This document shows, one piece after another, positions 27,089 to 37,508 of a DNA stretch of 64,000 bases. The position numbers and the translations under genes were made by a program. Where the stretch lies: the NCBI GenBank assembly GCA_003478935.1, contig QUFP01000001.1:62001-126000 (forward strand), given 5' to 3'. The notes below the pieces were generated by a model. That model did not search any database. It saw nothing but the letters and a program-made list of their open reading frames with translations, and was not told the origin of the DNA. Positions within the stretch are counted from its first letter, which is position 1; the number at the start of each line of letters is the position of its first letter. The stretch comes from Firmicutes bacterium AF25-13AC (lineage in GTDB: Bacteria; Bacillota; Clostridia; Lachnospirales; Lachnospiraceae).

Positions 27089-28150
27089 ATGAATGATTGG
27101 GGAATGTCGGTACTTAGTCAGTATCCTGTGACAGTTCGTACAACGCGAAAGGTACGGGGCGCACTTTTATGTGATACAAAAGAAGGACTGTATCTGCTTT
27201 CAGAATACCGCGGAAAACAAGCGCGGTTAGAGGCAGAGGCGGCCCTTCTTTTATATCTGGCGGAGAATGGGATGGTGCACACAGACCAGATCATAAAAAA
27301 TGAGAAGGAAGAACTGCTCTCTAAAAATGAAGAAGGCACGGGTTATGTGTTAAAAATGTGGTATCCATGGCCAGAATGCAGTGTAAGCAGTATTGGTGAT
27401 CTCGGACAGGCTGTGAATAGTCTTGCGCGGCTGCATGTTTCTATGAGGCGCATGCCAAAGCACCTGCTTATAAAACAGGAGAAAGTGCAGTCTGAAGAAA
27501 GCAAACAGGATATTATAGAAGGCAATGCTGTCACAAATACACATAAAGAAAGGCAGAGCCTGGCCTGTCAATATGAAAAGCACAATCGTGAGCTTCGCCG
27601 TGTGCGTGCTTATCTGCGTCGTAAAAAGAAAAAATCAGTTCTTGAGCAGTTCATCCAAAAAAGCCTTGATGAAATGTATAATCAGGCAGACACTGTAGTG
27701 CGTGCAATGATGGACGGCGGACTTTATGAGGTGGAGGAACAGGCGAAAAAAGAAGGCCATCTGATACATGGCGCGTATCATCAGCACAATGTACTTATTG
27801 GTCAGGGGCAGACGGCAGCAGTAAATTTTGAACAATTTCGTGTGGACTGTCAGGTTTGTGATCTGTATCAGTTCCTTCGAAAAATCATGGAAAAGCATAA
27901 CTGGAATCAAGAGCTTGGAATGAGGCTTATTCGCGAATATAACAGAGTCCAAAACATGTCACAAAAAGAAATAAGCCTATTAGGATTTATGATTGCATAC
28001 CCGGAAAAATATTGGAAGCAGGTAAATTTTTATTTTAATAACAGCAAATCGTGGATTTCTGAGAAGAATATCGAGAAAATAAAAAAGGCAGTGGAACAAA
28101 ATAGTGTACGCACTGCCTTTGCTGATTGTCTGCTGCAGAAGCAGCTGTAA
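27089..28150 (+). CDS. CotS-like spore-coat kinase-fold protein, probably inactive
   Basis: This 353-residue protein has the aminoglycoside-phosphotransferase/CotS fold. Clear landmarks are the N-terminal lobe (A-L-L-C-D-T-K-E-G-L-Y-L-L), a Lys/Glu-rich insert around residues 130-190, and the catalytic-loop counterpart H-G-A-Y-H-Q-H-N-V-L near residue 229. Active relatives have Asp where this has Ala (HGDYHxHN), and the metal-binding Asp of the DFG-like site reads N-F-E-Q-F-R. Loss of both acidic residues argues for a pseudokinase with a structural coat role. Its presence suggests the host forms spores. It converges with the LTA-synthase-like gene 7 bases beyond its stop. Confidence 0.7.
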   Translation: MNDWGMSVLSQYPVTVRTTRKVRGALLCDTKEGLYLLSEYRGKQARLEAEAALLLYLAENGMVHTDQIIKNEKEELLSKNEEGTGYVLKMWYPWPECSVSSIGDLGQAVNSLARLHVSMRRMPKHLLIKQEKVQSEESKQDIIEGNAVTNTHKERQSLACQYEKHNRELRRVRAYLRRKKKKSVLEQFIQKSLDEMYNQADTVVRAMMDGGLYEVEEQAKKEGHLIHGAYHQHNVLIGQGQTAAVNFEQFRVDCQVCDLYQFLRKIMEKHNWNQELGMRLIREYNRVQNMSQKEISLLGFMIAYPEKYWKQVNFYFNNSKSWISEKNIEKIKKAVEQNSVRTAFADCLLQKQL

Positions 28151-28157
28151 AAGTTAA

Positions 28158-30140
28158 TTATTGGTCAAACATGCGGTAATACTGAAGAATCTCATAATTA
28201 TCAAGCCATGTTTTTTCTTCGCCAGTGGCTTCCTTTAAATAGTGACATGTACCGTCGGTGTCTACATAGCCAACTGCATTGACGACAGGAAGTACTTCTG
28301 ACATCTGTGAGAGGAAGCTTTGATATTTTGTAAGGCCAAGACCGGCAACCTTGGCAACTTTTGTAGAAAGATAATTGGCACTTAGTGCAAGATTACTTTC
28401 CTCCTCGATATCATAATTTGCCCAGATAAAGAAAGGAACCTGCTGACGCTTTTGCTGTTCTTCAAGCGTCTGGTTATTGATATCAAGGCCATTTTCTTCA
28501 TAGATTGGTTCAACAACATAATCGTTTGGCTGATGATCACCGAAGAAGACAACAATTGTTTTTTTGTCAGAAGCAGAAAGCTCAGTAAGAAGATAGTTAA
28601 TTGCGTCATCAGTGTATTTCATCAGGGAAAGATAGTTGTTTAAATACTTGGTGCTCTTTGTATTTTTAAACTTAGCCTCAATAGACGGAGTGAAGTTATC
28701 ATACGGTGTGCCATAACTGCTGTGATTTTGCATTGTTACATTAAAGATAAAGGCAGGATCGGTGCTTTGATTTAAGACATCGAGAACCTCTTCGAAGTCG
28801 GCCTGATCGCTGACATATTTTCGAAGCTGTTCGCCGTGATGGAAATTTTTCAAGGAAAGAAACTGTCCAAATCCCATCTTTTCATAAACAGAGCTTCGAT
28901 TCCAGCCAGAGGCATTGTACGGATGCATAGCAGTTGTGCTGTAGCCTAATTCCTTCATGTGTGAAACAATTGACAGAGCATACTTATTTAAATACTGCTG
29001 ATAAGGAATACTTCCGCTTGGAAGAAATGCCATCGAATCTCCTGTCAGATATTCAAACTCTGAATTTGCCGTGTTGCCGCCAAGAACAGATACATAAAGG
29101 TGACCGCTTATGGTGTTTGGAGCGCCGTCAAGCAGACTTCTAATATATGGCATAAAGTCTTCGTTGCAGGAAAAGTCGCCAAGTACAGTAGGATCAGAGA
29201 AACATTCATCCATAATGACAACGATGTTTGGAAGCTCATCGGCAGTAGAAGAAGTTTCAGTCTGCTCATCAAGAAGCGATTTAGCATATTCTTTGCTGTA
29301 GCCGTTTGGCTCATCAATTCTAAGATAGCGGCTGTCCATCAAAAAGGCAACGAAAAAGCCATTTGTCTTAAACATATATTTTGGAGTAAACAGCGTGTTG
29401 TCAAGGCTTGTATAATCTGCAATGTCAGGCTGATATAAAAAGTGGACATAGCATGCAGACGGAATGATTAAAACGCAGCAAAGTGCCAGACGAATCAGTC
29501 CGCGAATTGTCTTTTTAGCGCTTATAGCCGGGAAATGAAGATTACATTTTCCGGCAAGTATTATACATCCTAAAAAGCCAGCTGCAAGCTGAGCAACAAG
29601 ATAAGTGATGCTGAAGGTATAATTGTTTGCAACAGTGGCAGCAGTTCCAACTGAGAGCAGATCCCATGGCAGAATCGGTGAGGAGCGAAACAAAATGACA
29701 AAATAGTTCGCCAGACCGACAATCATGGTGAAGATAAGCAGAATATCAAGTGAGATTTTTGTTGATCCGCTTACGAAGAAGAAAAACAAAAAGAACAGAT
29801 AGTAAAAGACAAGGTTTAATAAAACAGCGTCAATTTCCATCGTTTCCCAGACAACATGTGTCATAGATTCCAGTAAAAAGAATGCGGCTGTCGGAAGAAT
29901 AATAGTGATGACAGCCTTTACAACTGGATGCAGAGAAATTGGCAGCACGTAGATGACCATAGAGACAACGGCAATGGCAATCAGAATTAATAGATCCGGC
30001 AGGGAAAAACCATTAAAAAAGCAGGCCATTCCAATGCATATGGCAAAAAGTGCTAGAAAAACAAAAAAGCCTGCTTTCTGTCGGAGCGACCAGTCGGACA
30101 AGCTTTGTTTATCTTTGGAAGAATGTAAAAAAGTCTTCAT
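28158..30140 (-). CDS. LTA-synthase family membrane sulfatase-fold protein
   Basis: This protein of about 660 residues has an N-terminal block of five or so membrane helices (residues 20-230) and an extracellular alkaline-phosphatase-type domain. The metal-binding Glu lies in V-V-I-M-D-E-C-F-S-D, the catalytic Thr in G-G-N-T-A-N-S-E, and a metal motif in F-F-G-D-H-Q-P. These are the marks of LtaS-type glycerophosphate transferases and related enzymes such as MdoB-like proteins. ATG 30140 is used because AAAGGTG precedes it; the upstream in-frame GTG is part of that site. Lachnospiraceae often carry several such proteins, so the polymer made is uncertain. Confidence 0.85.
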   Translation of the reverse strand: MKTFLHSSKDKQSLSDWSLRQKAGFFVFLALFAICIGMACFFNGFSLPDLLILIAIAVVSMVIYVLPISLHPVVKAVITIILPTAAFFLLESMTHVVWETMEIDAVLLNLVFYYLFFLFFFFVSGSTKISLDILLIFTMIVGLANYFVILFRSSPILPWDLLSVGTAATVANNYTFSITYLVAQLAAGFLGCIILAGKCNLHFPAISAKKTIRGLIRLALCCVLIIPSACYVHFLYQPDIADYTSLDNTLFTPKYMFKTNGFFVAFLMDSRYLRIDEPNGYSKEYAKSLLDEQTETSSTADELPNIVVIMDECFSDPTVLGDFSCNEDFMPYIRSLLDGAPNTISGHLYVSVLGGNTANSEFEYLTGDSMAFLPSGSIPYQQYLNKYALSIVSHMKELGYSTTAMHPYNASGWNRSSVYEKMGFGQFLSLKNFHHGEQLRKYVSDQADFEEVLDVLNQSTDPAFIFNVTMQNHSSYGTPYDNFTPSIEAKFKNTKSTKYLNNYLSLMKYTDDAINYLLTELSASDKKTIVVFFGDHQPNDYVVEPIYEENGLDINNQTLEEQQKRQQVPFFIWANYDIEEESNLALSANYLSTKVAKVAGLGLTKYQSFLSQMSEVLPVVNAVGYVDTDGTCHYLKEATGEEKTWLDNYEILQYYRMFDQ

Positions 30141-30327
30141 AATACATGTCACCTTTCTTTAAATATTGTATTTCGCTTCGTTAGTATATCACAAGATTTC
30201 AGTAAAGAATAGGAGTATTTTGTGAAAAATTTTTGAAAAAAGATTCCATTTTTTTGTTTTATCTAGTATACTTAGGGTAAAAGAAAGCAGTGTCCTTTAA
30301 AAAGTGACACGGAAAGGCATGGTTTTT

Positions 30328-32046
30328 ATGGATTATCAGGCATTGTACGATGAGTGGCTGACAAGCCCGTGTTTTGACGAGGCAACAAAGGCTGAGTTAA
30401 GAGGAATTTCAGAGGAGGAGAAAAAGGATCGTTTCTATACGGAGCTGGAATTTGGTACAGCTGGTCTTCGCGGCGTTATCGGAGCTGGATTAAACCGTAT
30501 GAATATTTATACAGTTCGCAAGGCAACACAGGGACTTGCTAATTATATTATCAAGGCAGGAGAGCAGAAGAAGGGTGTTGCAATTGCATATGATTCACGC
30601 CGTATGTCCCCAGAATTTGCCAAGGAAGCAGCACTTTGTCTGGCTGCAAATGGCATTAAAGCATATCTGTTTGAATCTCTTCGCCCGACACCAGAGCTTT
30701 CATTTGCTGTAAGAAAGCTTGGATGTATCGCAGGAATCAATATTACTGCATCTCACAATCCGCCAGAATATAATGGATATAAGGTATATTGGGAGGACGG
30801 CGCACAGATTACACCGCCGCATGACAAGGGAATCATGGCAGAGGTAAAGGCAATCACAGATTTCTCCACCTTAAAGACGATGCAGGAAGATAATGCACGC
30901 GTGGCAAATCTGTTTGAGATTATTGGCGGTGCAATTGATGACGCATATATTGCAGAGTTAAAGAAGCAGGTAAAGAATCAGGATGCCATTGACGAAATGC
31001 AGGATCAGCTGACAATCGTTTATACACCTCTTCACGGAACAGGAAATGTACCGGCAAGACGTGTATTAAAGGAGCTTGGCTTTACTCATGTTTATGTAGT
31101 TCCAGAGCAGGAGCTTCCAGATGGAGAGTTCCCGACTGTAAGCTATCCAAATCCAGAGGCAGCAGAAGCATTTGAACTGGCACTTGCACTTGCAAAGGAG
31201 AAAAACGCAGATCTTGTTCTGGCAACAGATCCGGATGCAGACCGTCTTGGCGTATATGTAAAGGATGCAAAGACTGGCGAGTATCATTCTCTGACAGGAA
31301 ATATGTCTGGATGTTTGCTTGCTGAGTATACAATCAGCCAGATTAAGGAAAAGAAAGGACTGCCAGAGGATGGAGCTCTTATTAAGACAATCGTTACAAC
31401 GAATCTTGCAGATGCAATCGCAAAGTCTTATGGAATCCGCCTGATTGAGTGTCTGACTGGATTTAAGTATATCGGACAGCAGATTCTTGGTTTTGAGCAG
31501 AGTGGTAAGGGAACATATCTGTTTGGATTTGAGGAGAGCTATGGCTGTCTTATTGGAACACATGCAAGAGATAAAGATGCTATTGTTGCAACTATGGCAC
31601 TGTGCGAGGCTGCTGCTTATTATAAGAAGCAGGGAAAGACACTGTGGGATCAGATGCTTGCAATTTATGACAAGTATGGCTATTATAAGGACAGTGTAAA
31701 GTCTGTTACCATGAAGGGTATTGAGGGTCTGGCAAAGATCGCTCAGACTATGGAAAATTTACGCGCAAATGCACCAGAGAATATCGGACCGTACAAGGTA
31801 CTTCAGGCAAGAGATTACAAGTTAGATACCTGCAAAAACATGGAGACAGGTGAGGTAACACCAACTGGACTGCCGCAGTCAAATGTACTGTATTATGATC
31901 TTGAGGACGGCGCATGGCTGTGTGTAAGACCATCAGGAACTGAGCCGAAGATCAAGCTGTATTACGGTGTAAAGGGAAGCAGCATGGAAGATGCTGAAAA
32001 TAGAAGTGCTGAGCTTGGAAAATATGCAGAAGCACTTTTAGGATGA
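30328..32046 (+). CDS. pgcA: phosphoglucomutase / phosphomannomutase
   Basis: This alpha-D-phosphohexomutase of about 572 residues has phosphoserine loop T-A-S-H-N-P-P (S142), metal loop D-P-D-A-D-R-L-G and sugar-binding loop G-F-E-E-S-Y-G, plus the C-terminal phosphate-binding R-P-S-G-T-E-P-K. It interconverts glucose 1- and 6-phosphate, feeding envelope sugar synthesis. ATG 30328 is the start best placed for the GGAAAGG site; earlier in-frame starts (30304, 30319) are too close to it or upstream. A terminator follows. Confidence 0.9.
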   Translation: MDYQALYDEWLTSPCFDEATKAELRGISEEEKKDRFYTELEFGTAGLRGVIGAGLNRMNIYTVRKATQGLANYIIKAGEQKKGVAIAYDSRRMSPEFAKEAALCLAANGIKAYLFESLRPTPELSFAVRKLGCIAGINITASHNPPEYNGYKVYWEDGAQITPPHDKGIMAEVKAITDFSTLKTMQEDNARVANLFEIIGGAIDDAYIAELKKQVKNQDAIDEMQDQLTIVYTPLHGTGNVPARRVLKELGFTHVYVVPEQELPDGEFPTVSYPNPEAAEAFELALALAKEKNADLVLATDPDADRLGVYVKDAKTGEYHSLTGNMSGCLLAEYTISQIKEKKGLPEDGALIKTIVTTNLADAIAKSYGIRLIECLTGFKYIGQQILGFEQSGKGTYLFGFEESYGCLIGTHARDKDAIVATMALCEAAAYYKKQGKTLWDQMLAIYDKYGYYKDSVKSVTMKGIEGLAKIAQTMENLRANAPENIGPYKVLQARDYKLDTCKNMETGEVTPTGLPQSNVLYYDLEDGAWLCVRPSGTEPKIKLYYGVKGSSMEDAENRSAELGKYAEALLG

Positions 32047-32062
32047 TATAGGATAATAAAAG

Positions 32063-32105
32063 AAAAAGCCGCTTGCTCATCATTTGATGGGTAAGCGGCT
32101 TTTTT
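32063..32105. terminator. bidirectional terminator between convergent pgcA-like and rpiB genes
   Basis: A 15-bp stem with G-U pairs (32067-32081 with 32086-32100) is flanked by A-run and T-run on the two sides, so it can serve both strands. Confidence 0.85.
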
Positions 32106-32109
32106 ATGA

Positions 32110-32556
32110 TTAATTTTCAGATGGATCTCTGTTTTCAATCAGATTGATGCGTCTTATGTGGCGCTCATCGTTAGAAAATGGTGTATTTAAGAATGTGTCA
32201 GTAATCTTTACAGCAAGTCCAGGACCAACAACGCGTCCGCCCATACAAAGGATATTGGCATCATTGTGAAGTCTTGTGGCTTCAGCGCAGAAGCAGTCAG
32301 TACACAGTGCAGCGCGGATGCCAGGAACCTTATTTGCTGCGATGGAAATACCGATACCTGTTCCGCAGATTAAAATACCCTTGTCACATTCTCCGTGTGT
32401 AATGGCATCTGTTACTTTGCGTGCATAAATAGGATAATCCACTGAGCTGTTGTCGTAGCAGCCAAAATCCTTAAATGGCAGATTATTTTCCTCTAGGTAT
32501 TTGATAATCTCCTGCTTTAATTCGTAACCGCCGTGGTCGCATCCAAGTGCTATCAT
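32110..32556 (-). CDS. rpiB: ribose-5-phosphate isomerase B
   Basis: This 148-residue LacAB/RpiB protein has C-D-H-G-G-Y-E-L-K near the N-terminus and the catalytic Cys loop I-C-G-T-G-I-G at about residues 63-71. It interconverts ribose 5-phosphate and ribulose 5-phosphate. The ribosome site AAAGGAG is well placed. LacA/LacB subunits are the main alternative, but a single gene without a lac context favours RpiB. Confidence 0.88.
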   Translation of the reverse strand: MIALGCDHGGYELKQEIIKYLEENNLPFKDFGCYDNSSVDYPIYARKVTDAITHGECDKGILICGTGIGISIAANKVPGIRAALCTDCFCAEATRLHNDANILCMGGRVVGPGLAVKITDTFLNTPFSNDERHIRRINLIENRDPSEN

Positions 32557-32611
32557 GATATGATTCTCCTTTGATCTTTGTGTTAAATTTTACCCCCAAG
32601 GGCATGTTTTG

Positions 32612-33118
32612 TTACGCTTTTTGCTGCGATGATTCATACTCAGCAATCTGATTCATAAGGGGCTCTGTCAGTGATTCAAAACGGTCTCTGTAAATTGCCT
32701 GAAGCAGATCATCGAGTTGTCTGAGTGCGCAGCTCATGCGCTGTGAAGAGAGAAGTCCGCGCTCAAAGGCATCTGCCAGCTCATCAAGATCCACTACGCG
32801 AGTGTTTCCGTCTGGCTTGACTATCACATCTGCCAACAGATCAGTAAAGACATAAGTGTCGCTGTCCTTTTCGTAGTTTGTCTCAATGATGTCACAATAC
32901 CAATACATGAAATCGTGACTGTGCGAATAAAATCGGCTGATCTTAAAACCACGGTCTAAAAAGTAACATGAATAGCCGTATGCAAGATCAGACTTTGGAT
33001 GGAGCGTCTTCCAGAATGTAATGATTTTTTTATCATCGTGATATAGGATTTCATCATTAGTTAACAGTATTGATTCAAGTGGTATCAGACGGTTTCGGTA
33101 GAGCGTTGGCTTAGACAT
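32612..33118 (-). CDS. DUF402-domain protein
   Basis: This 168-residue protein matches the DUF402 pattern: W-K-T-L-H-P-K, G-Y-S-C-Y-F-L-D-R-G, W-Y-C-D-I-I-E-T and the acidic V-D-L-D-E-L-A-D-A metal region. Characterised relatives are nucleoside di/triphosphate phosphatases or RNA-binding proteins. ATG 33118 follows AGGAGGG at 5 bases; an upstream in-frame codon overlaps that site. No obvious operon partner is present. Confidence 0.7.
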   Translation of the reverse strand: MSKPTLYRNRLIPLESILLTNDEILYHDDKKIITFWKTLHPKSDLAYGYSCYFLDRGFKISRFYSHSHDFMYWYCDIIETNYEKDSDTYVFTDLLADVIVKPDGNTRVVDLDELADAFERGLLSSQRMSCALRQLDDLLQAIYRDRFESLTEPLMNQIAEYESSQQKA

Positions 33119-33276
33119 AGAATCCCTCCTAATCAAAAAGTGGCTAAAATAGGCACTTTTTTCTTAGTATAGCAAAGATGACATAGAATGGCAACACGCA
33201 AATTTTGCAAAAGATTAATGTGTATAAAGTTTTTTTAATAGGAAATACTTTCCAATAGGAGCAGAAAGGAGGCAAT

Positions 33277-34056
33277 ATGTACCGTATATTGACAGGGCTT
33301 TGCTGTGCAGTGTGGTGCGCAGTGATTGCGGTGGAAGCGTTTGGGCTGAATAAAAGACAGGAAATGGCGCTAGACAGCTTTGAGATGGCATCTTGTTTTA
33401 ATGACGAATTTACAGATGATGTGACGGCACAGATTCGCCTTTATGGTACTGGTCCTGCATTAACGTCAGAAGAAGAGATTACAGAATACCTTGAGGGTGT
33501 GGCGGCCGTCTGTCAAATTTACAGTGGATATGGGATTATAAAAAAGAAGGAAACGTATGGATGTATATGGGAGCTTGAAGGTGCAAATGAAGATTTTTCC
33601 TGGAGCCTGCAATACTTAAGAAAAAATAATGACGAAGATACAAATGAAAATCAGACGGCAATAAAAAATGACAATATGTGCGAAGGGCTGATCAGCTGGC
33701 GGTTTGCGGGAGACTGGTCAGAAGAAATGCAAAGGATATATGAGAAAAAAGAACGACTGGAAAAATACAGCCAGAGCCAATCAAAACTATGTTTAGAGCT
33801 TATAGGAAGCTGGCCGCAGTTAATGACAAAAGAACAGATAGATGAATGTGCTAAAAAGATGATAAATAAAGCAGGCGCATCGCTTGTAAGTGCAAAAGGA
33901 CAGGACAATCTGCAGCTATACTATGGATATGGGGAAAAATTAGGAGAAGTGATACGGTTTCAAAACGAAAGATCAAATATCAATCTGCTGTACCGTGTAA
34001 ATGGCGAGAAAACAATATGTATTCTCGGTTTTCCAACGGTACAGTGGGATGATTAG
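33277..34056 (+). CDS. YwmB-like secreted protein (tentative)
   Basis: This 259-residue protein starts with a hydrophobic segment (residues 3-20, with Cys-Cys at 9-10) that fits a signal anchor. The rest resembles the YwmB (DUF1779) layout: an acidic N-terminal region, T-S-E-E-E-I-T-E-Y-L, then a repeated half (L-C-L-E-L-I-G-S-W-P). In Bacillus YwmB is an uncharacterised exported protein. A good AAAGGAGG site precedes ATG 33277. The family call rests on pattern only. Confidence 0.45.
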   Translation: MYRILTGLCCAVWCAVIAVEAFGLNKRQEMALDSFEMASCFNDEFTDDVTAQIRLYGTGPALTSEEEITEYLEGVAAVCQIYSGYGIIKKKETYGCIWELEGANEDFSWSLQYLRKNNDEDTNENQTAIKNDNMCEGLISWRFAGDWSEEMQRIYEKKERLEKYSQSQSKLCLELIGSWPQLMTKEQIDECAKKMINKAGASLVSAKGQDNLQLYYGYGEKLGEVIRFQNERSNINLLYRVNGEKTICILGFPTVQWDD

Positions 34057-34125
34057 TTAAGGCGTGGAACACTTGAATTTAATGCGGCATAAAATAAAAG
34101 TAAATCCGTCTGAAAGGATCTTGCT

Positions 34126-34641
34126 ATGATATGGAGCAGTCACAGCCAGTACGGGCTGTATCATCAGTCATCACGCTTTCGGCCGCAGACCCCACAGGAT
34201 GCATTGATCGCACAAAGGCTTGAGGAAGCAGCAGATGAGATTCAAACGCAGTACTGGAAAAGCCTCTATCCGGAAAAAATAAAAAAGATACAGCAGGAAA
34301 TTGAACATACTTGTGATGAGCTTGATTATGCAGGAAGCTTTATTTATGATGAATATCCAGATAAAATAAATCTTAATCGAACAGGACGTCAAATCTGTGA
34401 GCGTCTTAGAAAAAATGAGGAGTTTAGAGAAATACCGATAGAGGATCTATTTGAGGCAAGCGGACACGATGCATTTATGCCGCCACCGTTTGGGCCACCG
34501 CCGCCACCATTTGGTCCTCCTCAGGGACCACCGCCGCCTAGGCCGCCAAGACAGCAAAGCTGGCTGGAAGATATAGTAAGTGTACTTTTATATCAGGAGA
34601 TTGCAAGGCGAAGGTGCAGACGATGCAGAGGACGATATTGA
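34126..34641 (+). CDS. hypothetical protein with proline-rich segment and Arg/Cys tail
   Basis: I do not recognise this 171-residue protein. It has a helical acidic body (residues 30-115, many Glu/Lys heptads), a proline-rich stretch from about 121 to 146 built of P-P-x-F-G-P repeats, and a short hydrophobic helix (I-V-S-V-L-L-Y-Q-E-I-A). It ends in a basic cysteine-containing tail (R-R-R-C-R-R-C-R-G-R-Y). The layout suggests a surface, spore or scaffold protein that binds nucleic acid or membranes through its tail, but this is guesswork. AAGGATC precedes the start. Confidence 0.6.
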   Translation: MIWSSHSQYGLYHQSSRFRPQTPQDALIAQRLEEAADEIQTQYWKSLYPEKIKKIQQEIEHTCDELDYAGSFIYDEYPDKINLNRTGRQICERLRKNEEFREIPIEDLFEASGHDAFMPPPFGPPPPPFGPPQGPPPPRPPRQQSWLEDIVSVLLYQEIARRRCRRCRGRY

Positions 34642-34747
34642 TGTTAACGGCAGTACAAAAAAAGACTTGTGATTTTACTGGATTGCAAGTAAAATAAAGC
34701 CATAACAATACCCTGTTAATAGGGAAAAAGAAAGGTATGGTTTTGAT

Positions 34748-37308
34748 TTGAAAAAGCTAATTCGAAGGATTCTGCTGCTGATTTTTATTTTTGCAGCTGC
34801 ATTTGGCAGCTTTGTCGTATATCAGCAGTATACACAGAAAACACAGCAGACAGACAGCTACGAAGCAATGCAGTCAGGCACACTTGCCACTGTAAGACTT
34901 AAGTATCTTACAGATAACAGCAATACTCTGCGTGGTTATACACAAAAGATGGATGTTTCCACGATGAGGGGCTGTATTACGCCCCTGTCGCAGGAACATA
35001 AACTGTCCATTCAGATCGATCAGGCGGAGAATGTCGGTCAGGTTTCATATGAAGTCAGAGCCTTGACGGCACACGTCTTGTAGAGGATGGTGTGATAAGC
35101 GGATGGGAAACGGATGGCAGCACTATGAAGACACAGCTGCAGCTTTCTAATCTGGTAGATGATGGCAATGAATATCAATTTGTTTTATGTGTCAGTCAGA
35201 AGGAAAAACCTGTCTATTATTATAGCAGAATTATTTATCTGACAGATGAACATACAGAAAGCCTCGTTGGTTTTGCACATGATTTCTGGCAGGCATCAAT
35301 TGACAAAAACAGTGATTTTGTCGTCAATTACATACAGCCAAATGAGACGATGGGAACAGATGATTTCAGCTACGTGAATCAGCATTCAAGAAGTGGTATG
35401 ATCACGTGGAAGGATCTTTTAGTTGAGGCTGGAACAGTAGAGACGACGCTTACGGAGTTAAGTGACAGTCAGGCAAGTGTTACATTGACATATCCTGTAA
35501 CAATAAGTAACGGCACAGACCGCAAAACATGTATGGTGAATGAAAACTATGTTGTGCGTTTTAGAAGTGATGTGCTTTATCTTCTTGATTTTGAACGCCA
35601 TGTAAAAGAGCAGTTTTCGGTAGCAGCATCAGTGTATGCAAAGGGGGCACTGCAGCTTGGCATTACAGATGAGGAAGTATCCAAGATGGCATCAGATGAT
35701 GAAAATATTCAGGCATACGTGTATGACGGACAGCTGTTTGCATCAAATGAAAAAGATAATTCATTAAGTCTTATATACACATATCAGGATGGAGCTGAGG
35801 ATAAATCATTTTTAGATGGGTACAAGCTGCAGCCAATTCGTGTTGAAAACAGCGGCGATATTTATTTTATGGTATATGGTTATCACAGCAGAGGAAATCA
35901 TGAGGGACAGGTTGGCGTCAGCTTCCTTCATTATAAATGTGAGACAGCCTGTATTGATGAAATCTTCTATATTCCAGTTACATTCTCGGAAGAGATCCTT
36001 ATGAAAAATATGGGAACGCTTGCCTATGTCAATAATGAGTCTGATTTGATGTACCTTTTGTATCAGAGTACTGTGTATTCTATCGATTTAAGCAGTGGGG
36101 AGAAGGCACAGCTTGCTAAGGCATCAAGTGCAGGAAGCTTTTACTCCAATAAATCAAGCAGCCTTATTGCCTGGGAGGAGGGCGATGAGGGATATGCAGG
36201 CATGATTAGAATTGCCGATCTAAGCACTGGAGAAACGTATCGTATAGATGCAGGAGAAGGTGAGTTTGTTCAGATTCAGGGCTTTTTAGGCAATGATCTG
36301 GTGTATGGCACGGGAAGAAAGAGTGATGTGCTGACACAGGCCGGACAGGTAGTGCATAAGCCTATGTATGAACTGGCAATACTTTCATTTGATGAAGACA
36401 TGACACAGTCTGGTGCATATCAGATGGATGGATATTATATAGAAGGAACACAAATTTTGGAGAACCAGCTAAACATTTATCGTCTTACGAAGAACAATGC
36501 GTCTGGAAGTTATGAAGAAGCGGCTGCTGATCAGATGTTTTTCAATAATCGAAGCGATAAGAAGGTTACAAGCTTAACAAAGAGCAAAATTGCAGATGAT
36601 TTCCAGAAGGTGTGGTCTATTAGTCTTCCTCTCGATACAGAAAAGGTGCAGACAAATGGAACACTTTGCAAGATTCGAGATGCAGCTGCCTCATATCAGT
36701 TGAACTTAGATGATGGTGATCAGGGGCATCTTTACTATGTATATGCCAAGGGACGCTTACAGCAGATTGACAGTGTGCTTTCAGATGCTATTGACACCGC
36801 ATATGATCAGATGGGAGTAGTGGTAGATGATAGGGCAAGCTATGTTTGGACAAGAGGAACTAGAGCGCTGAGTAAAAATCTGACATTTGAAGAACAGCAG
36901 GCAAAAAGCGCAGAAGATGGCTTAAGGGCATGCTTAGAGATTCTTATTTTGGCTGAAGGCGGAAAGGCATCTTTAGTAGAAGCACTTTTGAATGAGAAGA
37001 CGGCTGTTGAGGATATTATGACTCAGGCAATAGAGGCTGAAAACACAAAAGATACATCAAAAAGTGTAAGCGGCCGTGCAGAAAATCTAAGAGGCAGCAG
37101 TGTAACACAGATTTTATATTATATCAACGAAAATCATCTGGTGCTTGCAGTTACTGGAGACAGCAGTGCGCTATTGCTTACAGGCTATGACACAAAAAAT
37201 GTAAGTGTGTATGATTCCGTTACATCAGAGACTACTACGATGGCAATTGCTGATGCACAAGAATATTTTGAGGCATATGACTGTGCATTCTTTGCATGGA
37301 TAAAATAA
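34748..37308 (+). CDS. large membrane-anchored hypothetical protein, frame broken near base 35,058
   Basis: The first frame starts at TTG 34748 with a membrane anchor (residues 4-25). It reads well to S-Y-E-V-R, then stops at 35083. The other frame continues L-D-G-T-R-L-V-E-D-G-V-I-S-G-W-E in perfect register if one base is added at 35057-35060, giving one protein of about 854 residues. The large outer part is rich in beta strands and W/Y/G turns (G-Y-A-G-M-I-R-I-A-D-L-S-T-G), hinting at a propeller-like domain about residues 300-560. No enzyme motif is seen. Function is unknown. Confidence 0.65.
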
Positions 37309-37386
37309 GGAAAGTAAGTTATGTTTTGTAGGAATTTTTTCCTAAAAAAGTGGCTGATTGCGCTCTACTGTTATAAAAATTTTGCA

Positions 37387-37415
37387 TTGCACAAAACAGT
37401 CACACTCTGTATAAT
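37387..37415 (+). promoter_or_regulatory. promoter of guaA
   Basis: TTGCAC (37387-37392) and TATAAT (37410-37415) are exactly 17 bases apart. The transcript would have a leader of about 90 bases before guaA. I see no xpt-type purine riboswitch fold in it. Confidence 0.75.
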
Positions 37416-37508
37416 AAAAAAGAAAAAGTATGAAGCAATGTTTGCCCGCCAGAAAGCATAGTGCATCGAGGATGAGAGCAGACGATAACAAAAGCAGGAG
37501 GAATTGCA

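Noticed and set aside
37416-37508. Purine riboswitch before guaA
   Set aside because: No three-way-junction loop sequences of the purine aptamer are visible.
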